Origin: Poecilobothrus nobilitatus
Lineage: Eukaryota; Arthropoda; Insecta; Diptera; Dolichopodidae
DNA: 64,000 nt
Assembly (NCBI GenBank): GCA_947095535.1
Contig: OX352773.1
Location: 1,922,001-1,986,000, forward strand
Reading direction: 5' to 3'
Shown: one piece after another, positions 10,582 through 22,486 of the stretch
Numbering within the stretch: the first letter of the stretch is position 1
Layout: the number at the start of each line of letters is the position of its first letter
Position numbers and translations under genes: made by a program
The notes under the pieces: generated by a model
Told to the model about the DNA's origin: nothing
The model's input: the letters and a program-made list of their open reading frames with translations, nothing else
Databases searched by the model: none

Positions 10582-12689
10582 ATAAATGTTATATAGTGTC
10601 AATCGATGTTTTTCCCAAGAAATTTTCCCATCAAATTTCAAGATTGGTAGTCAACATTTTTTATATACATACATACAATTGTATTATTATATGATTTGAA
10701 GAAATATGGGCTAGTTATGGGAAACTCGAAGATAATTATAATGAGTAGTGTTAGTGGAAAGCTTTTTTGAATTATCAGCGAGTTTTACCGTCAGTCTGTT
10801 GTATACATTAAAATAAGCTCTAATCTATCCGGTCAACTAAAGGTATACTAGACACTTTATTATTTACTGCAATTAACGCATTCATCTGCTTTTGCATAAT
10901 TGACATATAAATAGTCTAGATCTTTATACTACTCAACTACTACCCAATACTTCTTTGTTTTTGAATTTTTGTGGGATGAATATTGTTATAATTTTTTTAA
11001 TTGAGAATCCAATATGGTAACTCATTTTTGATTATTATATTATTAAGTTGAAATTTGAACCTGTACTTACGTAAGACAATCAATTACAAAAGGTTGTTTC
11101 ATTTTCACATAAGTGTTTCCATGTGTTTTCTTATAATAGGTATATGAAAAGATGTTTTGGCTGAAGAAGAAAAATTCATATAAAAGCTTTTTTTTTAAAT
11201 ATAATATAAGTAATTAATTGATTAAATGGCAATTTAATAAGTTTATTTAAAATTTAAAATTATAATTAAAATTATGTAGGGGATACGAAAAATTAATGAT
11301 TGGTACTGAAATAAAAAATAAAATATAAGTTAATTTGTTTAGATCAGTGCTTTTTGTTGTTTACTTAATTCAATATTATATTGAAAGCAGACCTATAAAA
11401 TTCAAATGCCAATACAATTAGCGGTACCATTACTTGGTAATTAATAATACATACATATATATATAATTCCATACATATATATGAAATATTTTAGCAAAAT
11501 ATAAGAATTATTTTACCCTGTTCATTATTTTCATTATTTTATCATTTTGTTATTTTACATTTAATGCAGATTTTTTTTTATAATATAATAAGTATAATAT
11601 ATAATTAAATAAAAAGTAAGTATATATTATAGTATATTATCTTATAATTAATAGATACATTGTATTACTCAAGTCATTGTATATTTGTATCTTAAATTTA
11701 AAGACATTAGTTATATTTTCCAGCAAATTAAGAACGATAAGAACGCTAGAATTCTAACCAAAAAGAGAATATCAAACAAGATATTATGGAATTCCTCAAC
11801 GCGTATAGTTATAAATTGAACTCCTACAACAACAAATCAGAAAAGAGAAAATCCTTTATTGTACGAATTTTTCGTTACGGAATTGATGATGATAATATTA
11901 GCACTATTAAAATTGCACTAGATTCTTTAGACATTAACAGTCTCATCACAAGATTTATAAATGATGATCAACGTGGCCATCCTGATCTAACACATAATAT
12001 GTTATATCCACGGTAGGCCAACTTAAAGCATTTTTCTTTTCCTTTATATGAGATTCCACTTCTGTCATTTTGTGCTTTTTTAAAGTTTACTTGGAAAGAT
12101 TTCACGCAAATTTTTTTTAAGTTATAATCGAAGAAAAGCTAGTTTTAATACATAAATAGTCAGTTAATTAATTATAAATTAAATTAATCCATGGTAATTT
12201 TAAAATTAGTTTATTTTATTTTAAAATTTAGGATTAAAAACATGAAAAAGTTGTAAAATGCTGGCTGTGAAATGGAATTAAAAAAGGTTTTGCTACAACA
12301 ATTAGAAAAACAGAGTTAAGAGTCCTTTGAACGATTTACACGATGATATACAATCATATTAGACATATTGTATTGGTACTTTAGTAAGAACCATTAAAAA
12401 GGCAAATAATAGTAAAAACATTATAACTCAAATTATTTAAATAAAAAAAAATTCTATATAATTTTACTAGTTTTTCTATTTACTTTAAAAATATAAAAAC
12501 AAAACAAAAAAAAAACAAAAACAATATAAGGTGACATCTTGTGGTCTAAAAGTAAAACACTAGTTCCAATTCCAGTTTCGATAGGTCGAGGCGCCACCGA
12601 TAAAATAACGTAAGTTGGCCATTTATTAATGGTATATTTTATATATGGCTATATCTTAATATTATTGATAACACTGTAGCCGAGAAACT
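10582..12689. other. Mostly unassigned AT-rich DNA
   Basis: No gene is recognised. A 76-codon plus-strand open frame at 11786-12016 has unremarkable composition and no motif I know; it could be a LINE or transposase remnant. Ten-base inverted words GGCCAACTTA (12016) and TAAGTTGGCC (12612) bracket about 600 bases, which is too short a match to call an element. Confidence 0.4.
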
Positions 12690-13760
12690 CTAATTAACAT
12701 TAGAGATATACGTTACTTTGGTTTCAGAATTGAGAAAATGTAGCTTCAAAGGTCAAAAAGGCTTCCAGTGTTGTTCAATATTACAATTACCAACCATTCC
12801 ATCAAACAGTAGGACATAACCACTTTAATAACAAATGCGTGCAAAGTGTTGATGGGCATAAGTTTAATCAGTTTGCAGTATCTAGTAAGCATTAATTGCT
12901 TTCAGATCCATCATTTTCGAATCACAATGCTATTCAATTCTCCATCAAGGGAAACTTTTCAACGAATCTGACCTCCAATTATTATTAATTAAAAAATATA
13001 ATTACACAAATTCAAATTGTTTCAATAATTTAAAAAAAATAAATTTAAAATCTAACGCTAATCTATTGCCTAGTGAATTAGAGCATATTTCCGAAAATGT
13101 TAGGAATAGTTTATATGAAGCTATCGATAAATTCGTGCTTATTGAGATAATTAGAGCAAATGGTACTCTTTTGTCCTATTTTGCGAATAAAATTTTTAAG
13201 CTTCATCTTTCACTGCAACGAAAATTGTATAAAAATATCCATGGGTTTACTAATCTATATTCAACTGTTAAAATTGAAAGCAAAACGAAAGAGAAAAATT
13301 ATTCGTCTAATTTTCTTTTTTTCGAATGATTGATCTTTAATTTAAAAAAAATCAAGAGAAAGTTTTTAACTATGTGTTTCAGAATTGTTTTAGTTAACAC
13401 TAATTTTAACATACATTAAACTTCATACTGATTATAAGAAAAGATCAAAGCTGCTAAATACTAGGTTTGAAAACGATAATAAAACTAATGGATTAATTGG
13501 TTCTGAGAACATACCCAATTCATTTTCTAATCACTTCCACGTAACCTATGAGTTATCAACTAATTTAAACACAGTAATTCATTCAGTCAGTCTTTATATT
13601 GATTTCGTCACAAATATTTCATCCGTCATGCAATTCGATGAAATTATTAGGCCTATCATTAAAAATGACAATGAACTTGTAGATATTAATTATTACCTCC
13701 CAGATGCTAAAAAAAAGCTTTTTCGAAATAATATCCAATATTATTTCGAAAAATCCTAAT
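12690..13760 (+). pseudogene. LINE-B remnant (endonuclease end, linker, start of RT)
   Basis: Frames read DPSFSNHNAIQFSIKG near 12907, equivalent to the conserved SDH-A/I end of the LINE endonuclease. LPSELEHISENVRNSLYEAI follows (13064-13125), then SENIPNSFSNHFHVTYEL near 13505, which resembles the linker block just before the reverse transcriptase. The best open stretch is 13066-13329 (87 codons). Many stops and shifts show long decay, and the reverse transcriptase itself is missing. Assignment rests on order and wording of weak motifs. Confidence 0.5.
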
Positions 13761-13947
13761 TAAAAAACCCATACATATAAATGGTACACCATATTATTTC
13801 ATTTTATTCAATCATCTAACTTCGTCTTCTCACTTCTCTTTAACAATTATTTCGAAGGCCAGAAGAACCAAATTTTCTTTGAGTTCCTAATTTAGATTTT
13901 AATTAATAATTCAACCACATATCAAATGCAAGCGTGTAGAAATCATA

Positions 13948-14912
13948 TACGAGCCCTGCCCACTATTAATTCAAACACCTATTATTTGTATACATTATTT
14001 ACTTATAAGTTTAATTTTGATGTTAATAAATTTTTATAAATAATGTGTATATGTTTTGAAAAGTTTTTGTTTACTCTACAAAATAAAATAATTTGTTTTC
14101 GTAAATGTAATAAAATTGTAAATAATTCTCATGTTATATTTATGTTATTTTTGAAAATTAATTTTGGAATTCAAAATCTCTAAATTCAGGCTAAAGAAAA
14201 ACCCCTGTTTACCGCTTTTAAAAAGAATGATAGAGACAATAGGGCACCGTCATTTTTAGCGATGTGTCTAAATTTGACGTGTATGTGGTTGATGAACGAA
14301 AAAGAGTGATAACAACGAAGAACGAAGCGTACCACAAAGACTGCACAAAAAGGACTGGGAAGTTTCCAGCCAGTGTAATGGTGTGGGAATGTATGTCCTC
14401 AAAGGGCGTGGCAAATTTGCATTTCATAAACGGTACTATTAACTCAGAAAAATATTTTAATATATTAGAAAATAATTTGATTCCATCGATGGCTAAGTTA
14501 AGTTCTTTTAACGAAGTGATATTTCAATAGGAGCTTCGTCGCATATACCGCCAAAATACTAAAATATGGTTGTCTGAGGGCAAAACTGTTCTTCTATCAC
14601 ACCAGATGATTGTAAAGAACTTGTAAGTACAATGCCAATGTACTAATTGAGGCCGTTATAAAGGCTAAAGGGGATGTAACCAAATATTAATTACAATTTT
14701 AAATATAATGTTTGAATTAATAGTGATAGAATTAAAAATAATATAATTTTGTAAAGAAAAAAAAAAGAATTATTTTATTTTGTAGATTAAAAAACAAAGT
14801 TTTTAAAAGATATACACAATAATAAAGAAAAACTAATTTGAAACATAAGAACTAAGATTATAAGTAAAAATATATGAAAAAAAACAGGTGTTTGAATTAA
14901 AAGTGGCTCGTA
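13948..14912 (+). mobile_element. Tc1-like DNA transposon with terminal inverted repeats
   Basis: Left end (from 13950) reads CGAGCC, then after a five-base insertion ACTATTAATTCAAACACCT. The right end (to 14910) is its reverse complement: AGGTGTTTGAATTAAAAGTG then GGCTCG. Both ends abut TA (13948-13949 and 14911-14912), the target of Tc1/mariner elements. A transposase remnant lies inside in the plus direction. At about 960 bp it is far shorter than an autonomous Tc1-like element, so it is an internally deleted copy. Confidence 0.85.
14190..14690 (+). pseudogene. Tc1-like transposase, deleted
   Basis: The longest open part (14264-14530) reads SKFDVYVVDERKRVI, then ASVMVWECMSSKGVANLHF and INGTINSEKYFNILENNLIP. 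This is the segment following the first catalytic Asp of DD34E Tc1-like transposases (family phrases SDESKF, VMVWGC, G-VNG-INS--Y). An in-frame stop follows, then an internal deletion that removes the second Asp and the Glu region. The C-terminal phrase IKAKGDVTKY (14660-14690) is still legible. It cannot encode an active enzyme. Confidence 0.8.
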
Positions 14913-14921
14913 TGTATATTC

Positions 14922-15542
14922 GGACAGTTCTTACTTATATTTCTTTCAGCATTTGGTGTAAAGTTACAAATATTTCTTCTCATTAAATGAAAATCTATTT
15001 GAGCGAGGTATTTTGCGTAGGTAACCAATTTTTACAATAGTCAAGAACGCGAAGTCGACCAACCAGACAACTTGGTTCCTTTAAATATGAAAATAACTCT
15101 TTACTTTATAAAACTGCTAATTGTCTAAGAATCAATATTGTTGTTGTGAGTAATGTTAAAGATGCTATTCTTATTCACAACGTAACCTAAAAAATAGTAA
15201 CCTAGAAAACTTTGTTGTCATTCTCTATTCTGATCCACAACACAACCTAATTAACTGTCAAAACGACACAACCTAATTTTTAAGTTGAGTTGTTTGCAAA
15301 TATAGGTATTTCCATTCAAAACAGTTTAAACTTAACTTGTGTGTGACAACTCAAACGTTACAAACAACACTCAATACTAATTGTCTTGAATATAATTGTT
15401 AACATTAATGTGTGAATTATTTTATGTTAATAAATTTATCAAAAGAAAGGGATCCCTTGCAAAGTTTTTTTATTTCTAAAATTTCTAATATATATAAAAG
15501 TATTTCGGTTGTATAAAAAGAAGAAAATCAAATAAAAATAAA
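14922..15542. other. Non-coding DNA
   Basis: No gene is seen. Around 15170-15290 are loose repeats of CACAACCTAA-like phrases. Confidence 0.4.
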
Positions 15543-17038
15543 ACGAGGAAGAATACAGTTGCCTTTGTCAACTCTTAGATACCCGTACAAACCGTTAGTA
15601 TGTTCACAGCCTGTCACTCTGCTTACAATATTATTTTTTTAATATTTTAGTATTTTAAAATAATTTGGGTGAATTTTATAATTTCTAGAACTATGGGTTG
15701 TACATTTATTCAAACTATATGTTTACACATTCTTCAAAAGCAGATTATTATATTATATTAATGCGTACATAGTATATTTATATTGTTATAAGTATATCGC
15801 CATACATTGCAATATTTCTTTAAGAATATTTCCATTCATAGAAAAATTTCTTATAAGTACAATAAAATACATACATGTATGTAAATACGGCGCTATATAA
15901 TATACATCTATACTCTATCATTCATTCATCAGTGACATATACGATATGTAAATAAATATGATATTATATAAGTATGTATGTATATCAATATCATATAAAT
16001 AAAAATTCTTCAAGCAACCGTAATGTTGTTTATTTATTTACATTGTTTTGTACTACGCATTATATCCTCAACAATTTCAAATTATCGAGTAAAACAAAAT
16101 GCAAAAAATTCATTAAAGAAATTTGTTAGAAAATTTGAAAAAATCAAGTAACACTTTCGTCAATTATAAAGTAACCCTATATTATTAAAAAAAAGTTGTT
16201 AACAGAGATAAGAGTATAATGTTGAAGCTTTAATTTTTGTGTATTACTTCAAACAAATTTTAACAGGTGTTTAAGTTACAGGTGTTTAAAAATAGAAAAT
16301 TTTCAGTTTTTGACCCCTTACAGCTCCTAAAGTGATACAAAAAAATTTCCTAAATGACTCATACTTATTTTCAAAGATTTAACTTCTGTCAAAATTTCAA
16401 GTTTCCAACTTAAACCGTTTAGAAGATAGAAGTTTAACCCTTTGCAACATTTTAGTTTCGTATAACGGTAAATTAAGACACCGTATGCCACAACTATATA
16501 TTTATTGTATATATACTTTTAAAGCTAATAAAATCAGCAATCGTTTGCCGTTTTCAAAATGAAAATATACCTTATACAACTTGTGCTATAACAATTTAAA
16601 TATAGAGCTTTTTTGAATCTTTGGGGAGCTGTAGCTCCGTAACAGGTGGGGCTACAAAAAAAAGTTATTAAAAATAAAATTAATATTTTTGTGACATCTA
16701 TCAGCAGTTAAAATTGTATAGCTCTATTTCAAAAAAAATGTGGGGATCTAAAAGTTAGGTGTTCGAGAGCTACCCGAAGTTTTGGTCGGAACTCAACCAA
16801 AAAAAGTAGACAACCTACAAATTGCTCCTAGAATATTTTGTGTAAATTTCAAGATTCTAACTTTCTTAGTTTTTGAGTTAGCGTGCTGACGGACGGACGG
16901 ACAGACATGGCTCAATCGACTTAGAATTTTTTTCTGATCCGATCCATACCTTTGAAGGTATATCTAGCTCGCTTATTTCGAGGTGTTACAAACGGAGGAG
17001 TAATTTTATTATACCCGATCCTATCGTACGGGTATAAA
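15543..17038 (+). repeat. R1-family dispersed repeat, most complete copy
   Basis: It begins ACGAGGAAGAATACAGTTGC, followed by AGATACCCGTAC. It ends GACGGACGGACGG ... GGTGTTACAAACGG and the palindrome TTATACCCG ... CGGGTATAA. The two ends therefore carry ATACCCGTAC and its reverse complement. The interior has TATA-like and AATAAA motifs but no open frame. The terminal layout resembles the dispersed AGATACCCGTTACT ... GGGTATAA repeats of Drosophila; I do not assign a named family. Confidence 0.85.
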
Positions 17039-17188
17039 AATAATTATGGAAAATGAAAGTATGTAAAATTGTAGAAATGCATGTAACAAGATTTTATTAT
17101 TTCCAAACATTTTATTTTTAAGTAGGTGGTAAATTTGAAAATACTTTTTTATATATAAAAATATATACTTATGTATATAATGTAGCTA

Positions 17189-17462
17189 GGAGCGCTACGA
17201 TGCTCGTATCTCAAAATCTCGTTTTATCAAAAATTCGTTTTTTAAAATCTCGTTTCTTGAAATCTTGGTTTATTAAAATCTCATTTTAATTACAATTATT
17301 TATTTTTTCTGTATTTTCTGTAAAAGAGATTTCCGAAATTTAAAAAAAAACGGGATTTTAAGAAATGATATTTTGATAAAACGAGATTTTGATAAAACAA
17401 GATTTTAAGAAACGAGATTTTAAAAAACGAGATTTTGAGATACGAGTATTTGTACCCAACCC
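17189..17462. mobile_element. Foldback element with 10-base flanking duplication
   Basis: The outer arms CTCGTATCTCAAAATCTCG (from 17203) and its reverse complement (to 17446) pair perfectly for at least 23 bases. Inside, each arm is a run of short AAAATCTCGTTT-like units, direct within an arm and inverted between arms. AATGTAGCTA flanks both sides (17179-17188 and 17463-17472), which looks like a target-site duplication. No coding capacity. Confidence 0.75.
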
Positions 17463-17472
17463 AATGTAGCTA

Positions 17473-18451
17473 CATACTTAAAAAAAATATTGTTATGACA
17501 AATAATATTTTAAAAATTTTTCTAATTTTTAATTTGATACTTTGACACTGCCAAATCGATTTGTGCTAAAAATAATATGTCAATGGCAGAACTAATTAAA
17601 AATTTTGCTAGTCTAAGAAACAGATTCAGGTAGCTTCGGAATTGTTTTTTTCTGAAAATTTTATGATGCAACAATTTCTGCAAAATTTGGTTGGTTTAGT
17701 GCAACGAGATGGGAGAAGATATTATACAACTTCGAAATTTATTTAAATGTTACGCACTACTTAAGTTAGATATCCTAAATTTTTTAAAAGATTATTAAAT
17801 TTTATGGCTATAGCATTAATTATTCGTCCCGCTCTAAACTCCCCTTCGTTTTTGATTGATTGATAGATTTGGAAGTTGGAAATTGCTTTTTGTAAGAGAT
17901 CTTGTCACGATAATTTGTATAAAAATAATTATCAGATAAACTGAATAAAAGGCAGCAGTAACTAAAACGAGAATTGTGAAATTGACGTCTATTATTACAA
18001 ACGAATAAAAGTTTCAGAATTTAATTTAAAAGTATAGATGTCAATTGACAGACAAGTTTAAAACTTAACGAAATAACGAAATAATTTGTATTATTTGACA
18101 GAAAACTAGAATATTTAATTCTTTTAACAAAATATTAAGCGGAAAACAGAGCATTATGACTTCCAACTTTATTAAAATATTAAACTAAAAATCAAATTCC
18201 GAAAGAAACACATCAATTTAATATTTGCAGGTTTGAAAGTTATATTTAATAAATATAAATATACAAATAGTAAATATAGTTTTATAGTAATAATTAATAC
18301 CGTTCTCAAGAAATTTTGAAATTCGTTGAATATTAATTATGATTAGAATTCATCCAACAAGCACAAATTAATTTTCAAACAACTAGAGATCTTGCCAAAC
18401 GAGAACGAGGAGGGCAATTGGTGAACCTTAACAATATTTTGGTTCTATCAG
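17473..18451. other. Downstream flank of the dehydrogenase gene
   Basis: No gene is recognised. The part next to 18451 should contain the 3' untranslated region of the minus-strand gene. TTTATT at about 18168 would read as AATAAA on that strand and is a possible polyadenylation signal. Confidence 0.4.
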
Positions 18452-20782
18452 TTACGAGCATTTTAGTTTTTTCAGTTTAGAAGTGCAACTTTGTTTTTTG
18501 AACTCGGAAGGATATTTTTGTTTTTTTGAAACAGAAGGACATTTTTGTTTTTTTAACTCAGAAGGGCATATATCTTCTTTCAATTCAGAAGAGCATATAT
18601 CATCTTTCATCTCAGAAGGGCACACAATTTCGTTCCCATCAGAAGGGCATATATCTTCTTTTAACTTAGAAGGGCATATATCATCTTTTAACTCAGGACG
18701 CCATATATCGTCTTTCAACTCAGAAGGGCATATATCTTCTTTAAACTCAGAAGAGCATATATCTTCTTTACATTCTGAAGGACATAGTTCTTCTTTCAAC
18801 CTAGAAGGCCATTTTTCTTCTTTCAGCTCAGAATGATATATTTGTTCTTTTAACTCAGAAGGACATTTCCGTTCTTTCAAATCAAGATGGGTTTTATGTT
18901 CTTTCAAATTAGAATGGTTTTTTTGTTCCTTCAAATCACCCTGTTTTTTTTGTTCTTTTAATTTAGAAGGGTCTTTTGACTTAGGAGAACATTTTGATTT
19001 ATCTTCTTTTTCCATTTCTCCCATATGCGGATACCGTATATCTGATTGTTCAATAAATGTTTCTTTAATTGATTGAATGTCCATCCACCTCAAAAGGTTA
19101 AAAGGCCCGCCAGGCTTGTCATTTGTTCCAGACATTTTTTTACCTCCAAAAGGCTGCTGTCCAACTATAGCTCCAGTTGATTTATCATTAATGTAAAAGT
19201 TTCCTGCCGACATTTTAAATTCTTCTAAAGAAGCTTGAAGGAATTCGGGATCTTGTGCAAAAACAGATCCTGTTAATGCATAACACGTTAATTTTGATAT
19301 TTCTATAGCGGATTGAATTTCGTTATCTGGATAAACATATATTGCTAAAATTGGACCGAAAATTTCTTTCGTCATTATTTTATCATATGGGCAATCAACT
19401 TGAATTATGGTTGGTTCAACATAATAACCAAAGCACGAATTAGAATTTCCGCCCGCAATTATTTGTACATTTTGGTTCTGCTTGGCCTCTTCAATTATTT
19501 TTGTAATATTTTCAAATGCTTCCTGATCTATAACAGCTGATGTGAAAACACTAAAATCTCTGGGATCACCGACTTTTATTTCTTTTTGCGCTTTAATAAG
19601 ACCATCTCGAATATCCTTCCAAAGTGATTCTGGAACAAACATTCTGGAGCAGGCTGAACATTTTTGTCCACTATACTCGAATGCTGACCGTATTGTGCAT
19701 GCTACTACAGTGGATACACTAGCTGATGGATGAACAAAGTGAAAATTCTTTCCACCACATTCACCTGATAATACTGGAAAATTGACGTAATTGTCAATAT
19801 TTTCTGACACACTTTTCCACAATTCCTGTAAGATTTATTTTATCTTAAAATATCGTTTTCCTTTTAATTATGTTTAATAAATTCATACCTTAAATCCAGC
19901 TGCCGATCCAGAATAATTAATTCCAGCCAAATGCGGTGACGCTGTTATAATGTCATTAAAAAGTAGTGGATCTGATGGAACGAAATTTACAACCTCTGGG
20001 GGAAGACCAGCTTCAAGAAGAATCTTAAAAATAATCCAGTTTGAGAGTATTGCAGTATCAGCTGGTTTCCAAATCACACAATTACCGGCCAAAACAGGAG
20101 CGTAAGCTAGGTTTCCACTCATCGCAGTAAAATTGAAAGGCGTTATTGCGGCTACAAACCCATCCATACCACGATATCGAATGTGATTTAATATTTCATT
20201 CGGCTTTGGACTTATTGGTTTGTATTGTAAAAGTTTTGAAAAAAAATAAGAATTGCTTCGAAAAAAATCTATAAGTTCTGCTGCCGCATCAATTTCAGCT
20301 TGTATTGCAGTTTTACCTTGGCCAAGCATTGTGGCAGCATTTAATTGTTGTCTATATTTTCCTGCCATTAAATCTGCTGCGTTTTCCCAAATTTGGGAAC
20401 GTTCCTCGAACGTTGTACGATCCCAAATTCGCTGGTACTGTGTTGATAATTTGATTGCATTTTGTAAATGACTACAATCAGCATGATGATATTTAGCAAT
20501 TGCTTGACCATGTTCAAATGGCATTATTTGAAATAGCTCATTATCACTCTGATATTCTTTTCCAGCAATTACTATTGGAATATTCTCCATATTGCATGTC
20601 ATACGTTTTATTTCTTTTTCAAGATTACGGCGTTCGGTTGATCCTTTTTCATAAGTTAAAGTTGGTTCATTTTCAAATTTAATACCTTTAGGAATTGCTA
20701 CTGTTGGAACAACAGACTTAACTTTTTTTTTGGAACTTCGAAATATAATTAGTGGTGATCTAATAAAAATATTTCTTAACAT
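18452..20782 (-). CDS. P5CDh: Delta-1-pyrroline-5-carboxylate dehydrogenase (ALDH4 family), two exons, with repetitive C-terminal extension
   Basis: This enzyme oxidises glutamate semialdehyde (from pyrroline-5-carboxylate) to glutamate with NAD+ in the mitochondrial matrix, the last step of proline breakdown. Exon 1 (20782-19889) and exon 2 (19825-18452) join in phase 0 across a 63-base intron, giving 755 residues. The start ATG precedes an Arg-rich, acid-free leader that fits mitochondrial import. The ALDH core is intact: TPFNFTAMSGN with Asn217, ECGGKNFHFV with Glu320, SGQKCSACSR with catalytic Cys354, INDKSTG near 510 and SGTNDKPGG near 530. The 34-residue Glu-Cys spacing equals that of human ALDH4A1. 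Family members end soon after the residue equivalent to about 566. Here the frame continues for some 189 residues, rich in Lys, Glu, Cys and Ser, as a 9-residue tandem repeat. The intron argues against a processed copy. Drosophila has two P5CDh paralogues, one testis-biased; which one this matches cannot be decided here. Confidence 0.96.
18461..18973 (-). repeat. 27-base coding minisatellite (19 units of 9 residues)
   Basis: Nineteen consecutive 9-codon units at the C-terminus of the dehydrogenase. Examples are CPSELKEDI, CSSEFKEDI, CPSELKDDI, CPSKLKEDI and CPSEMKDDI. Outer units are more diverged (THLDLKERK at the start, CTSKLKKLK at the end). Leu/Lys/Glu in the middle (ELKE, KLKE, EMKD) and a leading Cys are the best kept positions. 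All units keep the frame, with no stop and no indel. Confidence 0.95.
19826..19888 (-). other. P5CDh: Intron of P5CDh
   Basis: On the minus strand exon 1 ends GGATTTAAG and the donor is GTATGA. The acceptor is CTTACAG, followed by GAATTGTGG. The splice joins GFK to ELWKSV in the frame expected from the ALDH4 family (human has TFKHLWKQV here). Without splicing the frame would stop two codons past the donor. Confidence 0.93.
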
Positions 20783-21422
20783 AATTTAAAATAACCACAA
20801 ACCAAACAAAGAAAAACGAAAGAATTTTAATTTTTTTATAACAAAAATTTTAAATAATATCTTTAAATAAGAAAAATGAAATAATTATAATAAATAAAAA
20901 AGTCAAATATTTGAAAGTTTTTTTATCATTTGTTTAAAAAAAAAGTTTTATTAAGTATGCGGTTGTGTGTGTTTTCATTGTTGCTACTAAAAGTGACGGA
21001 TTCTTAGTTTCTTGTAATAAATAAAGCAAATGATATTGAATGGGTATATTTTGTGTTCAAAACCAATTTGATTTCGGGGAATTCATTTTAAATTCATTTT
21101 AACAATCAGACGAAGAAGTATTATCTTATAAATAAAACAGCATTCATCTAATTTGTGACAAAAATTCTTTCTTTTTGAGTTATCAGGATCCTTTAAAAAG
21201 TTTTTAAAAATAAATTTTTTAAGAGTAAAAAAATTATTGAATCATTTAGGAAAACCTTTTTAAATCATTAGGGGGAAAATCAGAACACCAAAAACAGAAT
21301 TTGAAAACTGTATGTCTCTAGAGGACAATACTTTGTGTCATCCCATTCATGGTAAATTGATTAAAAATATCTTTCTGCCCACTAAACATAAATCTAAAAC
21401 ACTATGTTCAAGATTATAATGG
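20783..21422 (-). promoter_or_regulatory. Upstream region of P5CDh
   Basis: AT-rich sequence between the start codon and the MITE at 21423. Any 5' untranslated region and promoter should lie here, but no specific element can be identified by eye. Confidence 0.35.
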
Positions 21423-21777
21423 TGCCCATACACGGCGGACTAGGTTGTAAACTTGGTACGCGGACTTGATAAGTTGTATCGTATATGGGCAAGTTGTAAA
21501 ACCATTTTGATGGTTGAAAAGTTGGTTGGAAGAATATCAAAAAATTTTGATTTTTGTAGACGGAGTCTTTGGTTTGTAGTTGAGTTGTATCGTGTATGGG
21601 CAAGTTGTACAACTTAAATGTCATTTTAACATTGAGATTTTTTGATTTGAGAAAATATTAAAAAATATAAAGTACATAATTACAACGGTTGGATTATAGA
21701 TTAGATAAGTGTGTTGTATGGTTCTAAAACCTGTCCGCGTACCAAGTTTACAACCTATAGTCCGCCGTGTATGGGCA
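21423..21777. mobile_element. 355-bp MITE with 43-base inverted ends
   Basis: The left end TGCCCATACACGGCGGACTA (21423 on) continues GGTTGTAAACTTGGTACGCG. The right end (21733-21777) is its reverse complement apart from a two-base gap. Subterminal copies of GTTGTATCGTATATGGGCAA occur at about 21472 and 21583. There is no coding capacity. The superfamily is undecided because no clear target duplication can be read. Confidence 0.85.
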
Positions 21778-22486
21778 GCATTAGGTATATATTATAAAAA
21801 CAAATAAAGTTGTGGGTCACGTTTTATTTTCACATTATAAGTACAATAATGATGGCTATATAGAAAAATAGTTTAGAATAAAGTTGCATTCATTTACCTC
21901 TAACAGGATTATTGGTGTGGCAATAGGTTATACGTTTAGTTTAAGTAGGAGCCGTTTTAGTTATTGGACTCAATCAATTTGACTCCGCATTTATTACAAA
22001 GATAATTTATATGCTTAAAAGTAGAAGAGACAAAACTCAATTATTTTCTGCAAATGCAAATAAAAACAAATATTATGAAGAACAAAATATACATCTTCGA
22101 ATAATTTAATATTCGTTGCTAGCAACAAGTCTTTAGCAATGCAAGACCACATGGAAACTCTCATTAGTCTTACAATTATCATTTAATACAAGTATATTCA
22201 AATGCCTTAAATGAGAGATTATCTGCCTAGTTTTGTTTCGAAAATGATGAAGATTATAATCGTTTACTGCTTCATACTCAAATTCGTTGGCTATTAATAT
22301 TTATTGCGAACTCTTAAAAGCTTCTCATTCTGGCTTCAGTCAAGATTTGAAGATTTGCCTTATTTATTTTGTCGTTTATGTGTTGGATCCTTTTGAACGT
22401 GTCAGCTTAAGACTTAATTTCTTTTCACAAAATTCAGATACCCAATCAAGTGATCATTTCTTCTTTGTGAAAGTTTCTAGATGAAA
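21778..22486. other. Non-coding DNA
   Basis: Nothing recognisable is seen; short open frames here have no known motif. Confidence 0.4.

Noticed and set aside
12016..12621. Element bounded by GGCCAACTTA and TAAGTTGGCC
   Set aside because: Ten bases of match only, with no further homology next to the ends.
15543..16080. R1 body as a solo LTR (TATA-like and AATAAA motifs; TGTTGAGG ... on the minus strand)
   Set aside because: No TG...CA borders with target duplication, no primer site, and the same flanks in all copies; considered but not supported.
18483..18836. 117-codon plus-strand open frame with a regular EGHISSFNS repeat
   Set aside because: It is the antisense of the 27-base coding repeat of the dehydrogenase; because the period is a multiple of three, the opposite strand stays open too.
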